Positions 56,991-64,000 of a DNA stretch of 64,000 nucleotides are shown here, piece after piece. The notes below the pieces were generated by a model, which saw nothing but the letters and a program-made list of their open reading frames with translations, did not search any database and had not been told where the DNA came from. The stretch comes from JAFLCM01 sp046154665 (GTDB lineage: Bacteria > Planctomycetota > Phycisphaerae > Phycisphaerales > UBA1924). The stretch is taken from assembly GCA_046154665.1 (NCBI GenBank), contig JBJXFG010000023.1, positions 7,758 through 71,757 on the forward strand, read 5' to 3'. Every line of letters starts with the position of its first letter. Position 1 is the stretch's first letter. The translations under genes were made by a program, and so were the position numbers.

Positions 56991-59900
56991 ATGCAAGTCG
57001 TTCCCGCTCACATCAAAGACACCATGTCCCGCACGGGCATGCTGGCGCTGGCCCTTGCCGCCGGCACGCTCATGGCCGTCACACCCGTGGCCAACGCCGC
57101 GGCCCCGAAGAACAACGCCGAACTGAAATGGCACGCCGGCGGGACCACCCGCATGCAGGCGATGAACGCGCAGCAGATGAAAGCGGTGATCGAGCGCGAG
57201 CTCGACAACGCCGCCAAGAAGCGCGTGCTCGTGCAGTTCGAGACGATCCCCAGCGAAGCGCAGCGCGCCGCCTACGCCGCCATGGGCGTGGACATCGGCT
57301 CGTTCCTCGGCGGGACGACTTACTTCGCGACCGTCACCCGCGACGCCGCGGCCAATCTTGATGACGTTCGCGGCGCGGCAAACCTCACGGGCATGCGCAG
57401 CGTCGCCGCCGTTCCGTTCAACGCCAAGCTCCAGCGCGACCTGATGGAAGACAAGGTCTACGACTGGATGGTGATCGAGGGCGGCCAGGTCGACCGTGAC
57501 GGCAACGTCGCGATCGACCCCGATCGTCAGCGCGACCCGATCGTCGCCGTCAACGTGGTGTTCCACCGCGGCGTCGACATGCAGACCGAGGCCCGCAACG
57601 CGGTGGGCCAGCTCGGCGGCGTGATCCTCGATGAGGTGGCCGCGACGAACTTCATGATCGTCGCGCTGCCGAACTCGGCGGTGAAGGCCCTGGCGTCGCA
57701 GGACGCCGTGCAGTGGGTGGAAGCCCCGCTGCCGCAGTTCACGACGACCAACACCAACTCGGGCAACTTCACCGGCTCGTACGCCGCCCAGGCCGCCCCG
57801 TACAACCTTGACGGAACCGGCGTGAGCGTGCTGGTGTACGACGGCGGACGCGTCCGCCCCACACACCTGAGCTACGGCGGTCGGGCGGTCGTTATCACGT
57901 CGGATGTTGGCGACGCGGTGAGCGATCACGCGACCCATGTCGCCTGCACCGTCGGAGCGAACAGTGCCGTCCCCGCTGTGCCGCGCGGCATGGCGCCGAA
58001 CGTCAACATCATCTCCGCTGGGTTCGAGACTGGCGGGCCCCTGCAGCAGGGCTTCTTGTTCCAAACCCCCGGCGACCTCATCGCCGATTACTCCTTCGCC
58101 GTGGCCAACCACGGAGCCGAGATCACCACCAACTCCATCGGCACCAACACCTCGTCCAACGGCTATCCATGCGACTGGCAAGGTGACTACGGCACCACCT
58201 CGCAGCAAATCGACCAGCTCGTCCGCGGCACGCCCGGCCTCTCCAACGGCCAGCCGCTCCGCGTCGTCTGGGCCAACGGCAACGAACGCCAGAGCACCCG
58301 CTGCGTCGACACCGCGAATCCGACCGTCCCCTCGGGTTATCACCTCACCGCTCCTCCCTCGTGTGCCAAAAACCACATCACCGTCGGTGCGGTCGACGGC
58401 GGCAACAACGAGAACATGTCCACCTTCTCGTCGTGGGGCCCTTCCGACGACGGGCGCATGAAGCCGGACATCTCCGCCCCCGGCGTCAACACCCTCTCTT
58501 GCGGCAGCGCCAGCGACACCGCCAGCGGCACCAAGAGCGGCACCTCGATGGCCACCCCCACCACCACCGGTGCCCTCGCCCTGCTCATGCAGGACTACAA
58601 GGTCCAGTACCCCTCGACCGCCCTGCCCCGCAACAGCACCCTCAAGACCTTCCTCGCCCACACCGCCTTCGACCGCGGGAACGTCGGGCCCGACAACCAG
58701 TTCGGCTACGGCACCGTCCGCATCATCCCCGCCATCGAACTGATGCGCTCCGACAACTGGAAGGAAGACACCGTTTCCAACGGCGGCAACGTCCAGTACC
58801 TCGTCATCGTCCCGCCCGGCAACACTCAGCCCCTGAAGGTCACCCTCGCGTGGGACGACTTCCCCTCGACGCCCAACGGCGCCGGCCAGGGCCAGGGCGG
58901 CCTCATCAACAACCTTGACCTCATCGTCACCAGCCCCAGCAACGTCCGCGCTTATCCGTGGACGCTGCAGGGCCTCAGCGGCAACCCCGGCGCCCCGGCA
59001 GTCCAGACGCAGGCCAACAACGTCGACAACATCGAGCAGGTTTACGTCGCCAACCCCGAGGTCGGCGCGTGGCTCGTCGAGATCGCCGGCACCGCGGTGC
59101 CCGAGGGCCCGCAGCCCTTCTCGATCGCGGCCTCGCCGCAGTTCGTCGGTTGTTCTGACACCGGTGCCGCGGGCCTTAACAGCGCTTCGTACAACTGCAG
59201 CTCGACCGCTGGCCTGACCGTCATCGACTGCGGCCTCAATACCAGCAACACCGTCATTGACACCGTCACCGTCAACGTCAGCTCGACCTCGAACCCGGGC
59301 GGCGTCAACGTCGTCCTCACCGAAGTCGCCCCCGAGGCCGCCAACTTTGCCGGCTCGATCGCCCTGGGCACGACGCTCTCGGTCGCTGACGGCGACACCG
59401 TAACCCTGAGCTACAACGACGCCGACACCGGCGGCGGCAGCCCCGCGGTGGTGACCGATACCGCCACCGTCGACTGCATCGCTCCGGCCATCACCAACGT
59501 CGTCGTCAGCAACGTCCAGGCACGCAGCGCCACCGTCACCTTCAACACCAACGAGATCGCCCGCGGCGCCCTGAACCGCGGCTCGGCCTGCGGCACCTTC
59601 GATGCCACCTCCAACACGAACGCCGGCACCTCCCACACCGTCAACCTCGCCAACCTCGCAACCGAGACGACCTACCTCTTCAACCTGAACGCGACCGACA
59701 ACGCCGGCAACCTCACCACCGATGACAACGCCGGTGCGTGCTACTCGTTCACCACGCTGGCGGCCCCGGACTTCTTCACCGAGCTCTTCGCCGCGGGCAC
59801 CAACGACCTCGACAACAGCACCTTCACCTGGACGCCCAACACCGGCGTTTCGTCTTACAGCCTGTGCCGCAGCCCCGCCACTGTCCTGCCCGTTGACCCC

Positions 59901-61361
59901 GCCGGCGGCACGCCGCTGGCCCTGCTCAACTCCTCCTCGCTCAACGTCGCCCTCACCGGCGGGCAGACCGTGAAGCTCTACGGCCAGTCGTACCCCAACC
60001 TCTTCGTCGGCTCCAACGGCTACCTCACCTTCACCGCTGGGGACACCTCCGCCACCGAGACGACCGCTTTGCACTTCAACCGCCCGCGCATCTCGATGCT
60101 CTTCGATGATCTTGATCCGTCCATCAACGGCGGTCAGGTCTCGTGGAAGCAGCTCGCCGACCGCTTCACCGTGACCTACCTCAACGTGTGCGAAGCCTCG
60201 ACCGCCACCACCAACACCTTCCAGGTGTCGATGTTCTTCGACGGGCGCATCTCGATCACCTACCTCAACATCGCCGCCACCGACGGCCTGGCGGGCATCT
60301 CCGGCAGCACGGTTCTACCCCCGCTGTTCGTCGCCTCCAACCTCAGCGGCTACCCGGCCTGCGCCCCGCAGCCGCCCTTCGCCGTCAACTTCTCGGCGGG
60401 CCTCGCCCGCAACGTCGGCGCGAATCTCACCCTGTTCGGTGGCGACGACGGCATCCCCGGCGGCCCGCTCGTCGGAACCATCATGTCGCTCCCGACCAAC
60501 GGCCTGCTCGAGGACATCGACACCGGAACCAACATCGCCGCCGTGCCGTACGCCCTGGCCTCCGACAAGGTCCGCTACAAGCCCTTCATCGGCGTCGTCG
60601 GGCCGGACTCCTTCACCTTCAAGCTCAGCGATGGGGGCACCCCCCCGAGCGGCGGCGATTCCAACACCGCCACCGCCAGCATCAACGTCACCGCCCCGGC
60701 TCGTGACGGCCTGCCTTTCGCCGACAACTTCCCCACCACCACCTTTGATATCACCAACTGGCTCAGCTTCGGCACTGCCACCATCGACACCGTGGGCACC
60801 AACGAGCCCAGCGAGCCCAACTCGGCCCGCTTCAACGGCAACCCGACCATCAACGGCGACGTCATCGTCTCGCGCCAGATCAATCTGATCAACTACAACA
60901 ACCTCCGCGTGAAGTACGCCTTCCAGCAGACCGGCGGCGGCGAAGAGCCCGATGGCAACGAAGACCTCGTCATCGACTATCTCAGCAGCTCCGGCACCTG
61001 GACCGAACTGAACCGCCACCTCGGCAGCACCACCGGCGCCAACACCCCCTACGCGTTTGTCGACCTCCCCATGCCCGCCGCCGGCAAGCACGGCAACTTC
61101 CAGCTCCGCGTCCGCAGCAACGGCACCGCCGGGGCGTTCGACGATTGGTTCTTCGACAACGTCGCCGTTACCGGCCAGTCCTGCCCAGGTGACACCAACG
61201 GCGACAACGTCGTCGACACCGCCGACCTGGTCAACGTCCTGGGCGGCTTCGGCGACATCGCCGAGGGCGTCGCGGGCGGCGACTTCGACGCCAACGGCAC
61301 CACCGACACCAACGATCTGGTCTTCTTCCTCAACTTCTTCGGCACCACCTGCACGCCGTAA
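56991..61361 (+). CDS. Giant secreted subtilisin-like protease with dockerin tail
   Basis: A 1456-residue exported S8 protease. Signal peptide to about residue 37; a prodomain-like region to about 250. The catalytic triad is Asp284 (VLVYDGGRV), His313 (SDHATHVACT, the usual DHGTHVAGT changed at two Gly) and Ser519 (SGTSMATPTTTGA). A P/beta-jelly domain of the kp-43 type follows (LKVTLAWDDFPSTPN, NNLDLIVTSPS), then a chain of Ig-like/fibronectin-like domains, a nidogen-like region, and a terminal calcium-repeat module (GDTNGDNVVDTADLVNVL, GDFDANGTTDTNDLVFFL) ending FFGTTCTP, the GC-type dockerin seen also at 11324-12961. AGAGGAGG supports ATG 56991. It probably stays at the cell surface. Confidence 0.9.
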   Translation: MQVVPAHIKDTMSRTGMLALALAAGTLMAVTPVANAAAPKNNAELKWHAGGTTRMQAMNAQQMKAVIERELDNAAKKRVLVQFETIPSEAQRAAYAAMGVDIGSFLGGTTYFATVTRDAAANLDDVRGAANLTGMRSVAAVPFNAKLQRDLMEDKVYDWMVIEGGQVDRDGNVAIDPDRQRDPIVAVNVVFHRGVDMQTEARNAVGQLGGVILDEVAATNFMIVALPNSAVKALASQDAVQWVEAPLPQFTTTNTNSGNFTGSYAAQAAPYNLDGTGVSVLVYDGGRVRPTHLSYGGRAVVITSDVGDAVSDHATHVACTVGANSAVPAVPRGMAPNVNIISAGFETGGPLQQGFLFQTPGDLIADYSFAVANHGAEITTNSIGTNTSSNGYPCDWQGDYGTTSQQIDQLVRGTPGLSNGQPLRVVWANGNERQSTRCVDTANPTVPSGYHLTAPPSCAKNHITVGAVDGGNNENMSTFSSWGPSDDGRMKPDISAPGVNTLSCGSASDTASGTKSGTSMATPTTTGALALLMQDYKVQYPSTALPRNSTLKTFLAHTAFDRGNVGPDNQFGYGTVRIIPAIELMRSDNWKEDTVSNGGNVQYLVIVPPGNTQPLKVTLAWDDFPSTPNGAGQGQGGLINNLDLIVTSPSNVRAYPWTLQGLSGNPGAPAVQTQANNVDNIEQVYVANPEVGAWLVEIAGTAVPEGPQPFSIAASPQFVGCSDTGAAGLNSASYNCSSTAGLTVIDCGLNTSNTVIDTVTVNVSSTSNPGGVNVVLTEVAPEAANFAGSIALGTTLSVADGDTVTLSYNDADTGGGSPAVVTDTATVDCIAPAITNVVVSNVQARSATVTFNTNEIARGALNRGSACGTFDATSNTNAGTSHTVNLANLATETTYLFNLNATDNAGNLTTDDNAGACYSFTTLAAPDFFTELFAAGTNDLDNSTFTWTPNTGVSSYSLCRSPATVLPVDPAGGTPLALLNSSSLNVALTGGQTVKLYGQSYPNLFVGSNGYLTFTAGDTSATETTALHFNRPRISMLFDDLDPSINGGQVSWKQLADRFTVTYLNVCEASTATTNTFQVSMFFDGRISITYLNIAATDGLAGISGSTVLPPLFVASNLSGYPACAPQPPFAVNFSAGLARNVGANLTLFGGDDGIPGGPLVGTIMSLPTNGLLEDIDTGTNIAAVPYALASDKVRYKPFIGVVGPDSFTFKLSDGGTPPSGGDSNTATASINVTAPARDGLPFADNFPTTTFDITNWLSFGTATIDTVGTNEPSEPNSARFNGNPTINGDVIVSRQINLINYNNLRVKYAFQQTGGGEEPDGNEDLVIDYLSSSGTWTELNRHLGSTTGANTPYAFVDLPMPAAGKHGNFQLRVRSNGTAGAFDDWFFDNVAVTGQSCPGDTNGDNVVDTADLVNVLGGFGDIAEGVAGGDFDANGTTDTNDLVFFLNFFGTTCTP

Positions 61362-61388
61362 GCCGATCCGAAGCCAGCTCGAGTCCTG

Positions 61389-61428
61389 AAAAAAAATACC
61401 GGCGTCCCTTCGGGGACGCCGGTTTTCA
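61389..61428. terminator. Bidirectional rho-independent terminator
   Basis: An 11-bp perfect stem (ACCGGCGTCCC) with the very stable TTCG tetraloop. On the plus strand TTTTC follows; on the minus strand a run of seven or eight T follows. It lies between the subtilase and the YHS-domain gene, which converge. Confidence 0.93.
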
Positions 61429-61473
61429 TTGGTGGCTCGATCAGAACTTCCGCAGACACAGAGTCGCCCAAAC

Positions 61474-61561
61474 ACACGAGCCCGGAGCGTCAGCGACGGG
61501 TTTGCATTTCCTCGAGTCGCTCATCAAGCCAACCCACTCGCTCACGCTCGGGGCTCGTGTG
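61474..61561. repeat. REP-like inverted doublet, family 2
   Basis: Left copy 61474-61503 (ACACGAGCCCGGAGCGTCAG onward) and right copy 61531-61561, inverted, 27 bases apart. It lies between the bidirectional terminator and the end of the YHS-domain gene. Confidence 0.8.
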
Positions 61562-61582
61562 TCGTGCGCGGGCGGGATGAGA

Positions 61583-62407
61583 TCACCGCTTCTCGCCGGA
61601 GATCTTCACCCAGCTCGTGTCCGCCTTGACTTCCAGCCCCTTCTCGTCCTTGTCCCAGTCCTTCTTCGCGTTGCCGAGGAAGCCCTTATAGAACAGGAAC
61701 AGCCGCCCGTTGGTGACCTTGTAGTTCGTCGGGTCGATCTCGACCTTGTCGCCCTCGGCCATCGCCGTGGCGCACCACCCGCCGTAGGTCGGCAGGTATC
61801 GCTCCGGGTCGGCGTTGAAGGCGGCACGGCGCGAGGCGTCGGCGAACTGATACGTCACCCCGCGGTACCGCGTCGCGAACGACGCCGAGCCCTTCACCGG
61901 GCCGGCGGCCTCGAAGTACGACACGGCGTCATACCCGTTCAACGCCACACCAGACTTCTTCGGCAGGTTGTACTCCCCCACCTTCGCGCGCCGCGAGGCT
62001 TCGATCGCGTCGGCGATCTTCGTCGCCGCGGTGCCGGCGCTGAATCGACCGATCTCCGTGCCGTCGGCCCGCAGGGCCACCGCCGCGCCGGGCGTGAGGG
62101 CATAGCGCGCCGCCAGAGCCCCGTCGCCATCCGCGATCGCTCGCACCCCCTCCGGCACCGTGCCGGAGGTCAACACCCCCACCTCGACGCCGGCCAGCCC
62201 GGTCGTCAGCGTGGCCAGTTCCGGCACAGCGCCGTCGGCGGGCATCACCAGCACAAACACCCCGGCCTTGCTCGCCGACCACGCCGGCACCGCCGAAGCG
62301 ATCGGAGCCGGAGATTCCCCCTGACCCCACGCCGCTCCGGGCATCCCGGCCAGCACCGAGGCGGACAGACACAACGCGACACCGAGCGAAACGCTTCGCC
62401 GAGGCAT
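61583..62407 (-). CDS. Secreted YHS-domain protein
   Basis: A 274-residue exported protein. Signal peptide (SLGVALCLSASVLAGMPGAA). The middle part resembles a thioredoxin-like or DUF beta domain (SKAGVFVLVMPADGAVPELA). Residues about 165-225 form a YHS domain: LNGYDAVSYFEAAGPVKGSA, GVTYQFADASRRAAFNADPE, RYLPTYGGWCATAMAEGD. YHS domains occur in metal-handling proteins; function here is unknown. The ATG at 62407 begins the signal peptide. It converges on the subtilase gene. Confidence 0.8.
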   Translation of the reverse strand: MPRRSVSLGVALCLSASVLAGMPGAAWGQGESPAPIASAVPAWSASKAGVFVLVMPADGAVPELATLTTGLAGVEVGVLTSGTVPEGVRAIADGDGALAARYALTPGAAVALRADGTEIGRFSAGTAATKIADAIEASRRAKVGEYNLPKKSGVALNGYDAVSYFEAAGPVKGSASFATRYRGVTYQFADASRRAAFNADPERYLPTYGGWCATAMAEGDKVEIDPTNYKVTNGRLFLFYKGFLGNAKKDWDKDEKGLEVKADTSWVKISGEKR

Positions 62408-62636
62408 GAGAAAACTCCTGGTCAGAGGGGAAAGAAGGCCGAACGCACTCCGCGGCAATCGAGCCGGGCTCCTCTTGGATGCCCCCAGCCGGCCCCGGGT
62501 GACATTCAGGATTCGATCGACCACCCCCGCCGGAACCTCCCCAGCAAACGCCCCGAACATCCTGCTACATTACCCTCCCGCCCACCGGGCCCCAGCGCCC
62601 GGACCTTCGCCGGCTCCCTTCCTTCTCGATTTCCCC

Positions 62637-62671
62637 CACTCCCGACCACCGACTCCCGACTCCCGCCCGCC
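62637..62671. repeat. Heptad array GACTCCC before the excisionase-like gene
   Basis: Five heptads (CACTCCC, GACCACC, GACTCCC twice, GCCCGCC) end 16 bases before the ATG at 62688, the same placement as the arrays at 29947-29974 and 32200-32227. Confidence 0.7.
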
Positions 62672-62687
62672 TCCACCGGAACCCGCC

Positions 62688-63518
62688 ATGGCCAAAATGT
62701 TCTACAGCCTCGATGAAGCCGCCAGCAAGCTCAAGAAGAGCGAGGCCGATGTCCGCCAGATGGCCGCCAAGGGCGAGATCACCGAGTTCCGCGACGGCGA
62801 CCGGCTCATCTTCAAGCGCGAACAGATCGACCTTCTCGCCGGCGACGACGACGCCGACATGAGCAGCATGATCCCGCTGATGGATTCCTCCGCGGGTGCC
62901 CCCGGCCTGGGGCTCGGGCTCGCTGATTCCGCCGTGGGCAAGGAAGGCCCGAAAGAGCGCACCGGCATCAGCGTCTTCGACGCCGACGAACTCGAATCCG
63001 CCGACGCCGCCGCCCAGACCCAGCTCGATGTCGGCGGGCAGCTCGAATCGGTCAACCTCGAAAACTTCGGCTCCGGCTCGGGCCTGATGGAAATGACCCG
63101 CGAGGCCGACGACACCAGCCTGGGCGGCAACCTCATGGCCGACGTCAACGCCGGCACCGGCGCGGGCATGGCCTCGCAGGGCACCGGCAGCGCCCCCGCG
63201 TTCGGCGGCGGCGGTGACGGGGGCGGCGGCCTCTTCGAAGGCTCCGCCGGAGGCGGTGACGCCGCGGCCGGCGCGGGCATGGCAATGGTCGCCGCCGAGG
63301 CCTACGACGCCAAGGGCTCCGGCCTCGCCGCGGGCCTCTCGATCGGCGCCATGCTCAGCCTCGCGGTGGGCACCGCCGCGATCCTCATGGGCGTCTTCGG
63401 CGCCGCCCCCTCGATGCTCACAGACCTGGTCGGCGGCAACCTGCTCATCCTTGTGGGCGGCCTCGCCGCCCTCACGCTCGTCCTCGGCGGCGTCGGGTTC
63501 GCCGTGGCGAAGAAGTAA
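62688..63518 (+). CDS. Membrane-tethered excisionase-like helix-turn-helix protein
   Basis: A 276-residue protein. The N-terminal 50 residues (MFYSLDEAASKLKKSEADVR, QMAAKGEITEFRDGDRLIFK) form an excisionase/MerR-like winged helix-turn-helix. A long Gly/Ala/Asp/Ser-rich linker follows. Two transmembrane helices lie at the C-terminus (AAGLSIGAMLSLAVGTAAIL and GNLLILVGGLAALTLVLGGV). It would tether a DNA-binding domain to the membrane from the inside. Function unknown. The ATG at 62688 begins the HTH and follows a heptad array. Confidence 0.7.
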   Translation: MAKMFYSLDEAASKLKKSEADVRQMAAKGEITEFRDGDRLIFKREQIDLLAGDDDADMSSMIPLMDSSAGAPGLGLGLADSAVGKEGPKERTGISVFDADELESADAAAQTQLDVGGQLESVNLENFGSGSGLMEMTREADDTSLGGNLMADVNAGTGAGMASQGTGSAPAFGGGGDGGGGLFEGSAGGGDAAAGAGMAMVAAEAYDAKGSGLAAGLSIGAMLSLAVGTAAILMGVFGAAPSMLTDLVGGNLLILVGGLAALTLVLGGVGFAVAKK

Positions 63519-63535
63519 GCGCGGAAACTCGCATC

Positions 63536-63599
63536 ATCCATCCGATCCTGCATCCATCCGAGCCTGCATCGATCCGAGCCCTGAGCGCAAGCTCAGGGC
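63536..63599. repeat. 16-base tandem repeats and a GNRA hairpin
   Basis: Three tandem 16-base units (63536-63551, 63552-63567, 63568-63583; type ATCCATCCGAGCCTGC). The last runs into a 9-bp perfect hairpin GCCCTGAGC-GCAA-GCTCAGGGC (63578-63599). They lie between the converging ends of the excisionase-like gene and the TPR gene. Confidence 0.75.
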
Positions 63600-63694
63600 C
63601 AAACGCCCGAGTTGTTCCCGAGCCCGAACCGCTCACGAGCCCGCGCTGACCCCGTACACGCGCACGGGGCTCGCAAGGGAGCAGGCCGACCGCC

Positions 63695-64000
63695 CTACTC
63701 CGCCGCCGGGATGTCGTCGAAAGGCACGCCGCCGGGGCCGGCGTGGTAGCCGAGGGATTCGTAGCGCCTGCGGTTGATGTCCAGATTCTTCGTCGTATCC
63801 GCGTGGTCGTGCGGGAACGCCTCGGGCGTCCGCACCCGCAGCGCCCCCTTGCTGCACCCGATCGACCGCCTGAGCAACTCGCGCCGCCGCGGCTCGTCCG
63901 CCTCTGCCAGGTCGGCCAGTGCAATGCCGAGGTTGTTCTGGGTCATCGCCCACTGCATCGGCGCGGCGGCCCGCGTGTATTCCTTCAACGCCTCGCCGAA
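63695..64000 (-). CDS. TPR-repeat protein (5' end outside window)
   Basis: The C-terminal 101 residues of a longer protein whose start lies beyond the right edge. AMTQNNLGIALADLAEADEP is a tetratricopeptide repeat of the kind found in planctomycete TPR proteins. The end YESLGYHAGPGGVPFDDIPA is not recognised. The partner or process is unknown. Confidence 0.65.
   Translation of the reverse strand, partial: FGEALKEYTRAAAPMQWAMTQNNLGIALADLAEADEPRRRELLRRSIGCSKGALRVRTPEAFPHDHADTTKNLDINRRRYESLGYHAGPGGVPFDDIPAAE

Noticed and set aside
56508..60074. A 1188-codon open frame antisense to the subtilase
   Set aside because: The opposite strand encodes a protease with a complete catalytic triad, signal peptide and terminators on both sides; the antisense product is Val/Gly/Arg-rich with no domain.

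Overview
The window is GC-rich, densely coding DNA from a bacterium, most likely a planctomycete of the class Phycisphaerae. The evidence is two secreted proteins ending in a 'GC-type' dockerin-like calcium-repeat domain (11324-12961 and 56991-61361), many secreted low-complexity proteins, ECF sigma/anti-sigma pairs with long N-terminal extensions, and abundant REP-like and short tandem repeats between genes. The family-level taxonomic call is inference. There is no rRNA, no CRISPR array and no transposase; two tRNAs are present (Gln-UUG, Phe-GAA).

Layout. 1-13 kb: the end of a secreted PstS-like binding protein, an LTXXQ/Spy-like secreted protein, an M48 protease, a Fur-family regulator with a striking palindromic promoter, a two-gene ABC exporter, a HicBA toxin-antitoxin pair, an M29 aminopeptidase, a phosphohexomutase, a sugar epimerase-like SDR and a dockerin protein. 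13-19 kb: a housekeeping block on the minus strand, glmU-like nucleotidyltransferase, prs, rplY(ctc), pth, rpsF, ssb and rplI, followed by a clear rho-independent terminator; rpsR is absent from its usual place. 19-28 kb: tRNA-Gln, a secreted alpha/alpha-toroid protein, a PIN-domain toxin pair, a tautomerase, a lipoprotein, a Gfo/Idh-like protein, a large secreted protein, an HtrA-like protease and rlmE. 28-34 kb: a tripartite MacA-MacB-TolC-like efflux operon.

34-46 kb: a cytochrome c-PQQ sugar dehydrogenase fusion, tdk, purB, an ECF sigma/anti-sigma pair, bamA and a glycosylasparaginase. 46-52.4 kb: a five-gene peptide/oligopeptide ABC importer with two OppC-type permeases. 52.5-55 kb: a second ECF sigma operon. 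55-64 kb: tRNA-Phe, a secreted cyclophilin-FKBP fusion, a giant subtilase with a dockerin tail, a YHS-domain protein, a membrane-tethered excisionase-like protein and the end of a TPR protein.

The most unusual signal is not a gene. Many intergenic gaps carry degenerate tandem arrays of 7- or 8-base units (families AGTGCCC, GACTGCC/GACTCCC, GCGCANN, CCCTAAA, GGCATCGA, GACCACTT), often immediately before a start codon or at the two ends of a gene pair. Three further families of inverted REP-like doublets lie between genes, and one of them is read through in frame inside a permease gene.
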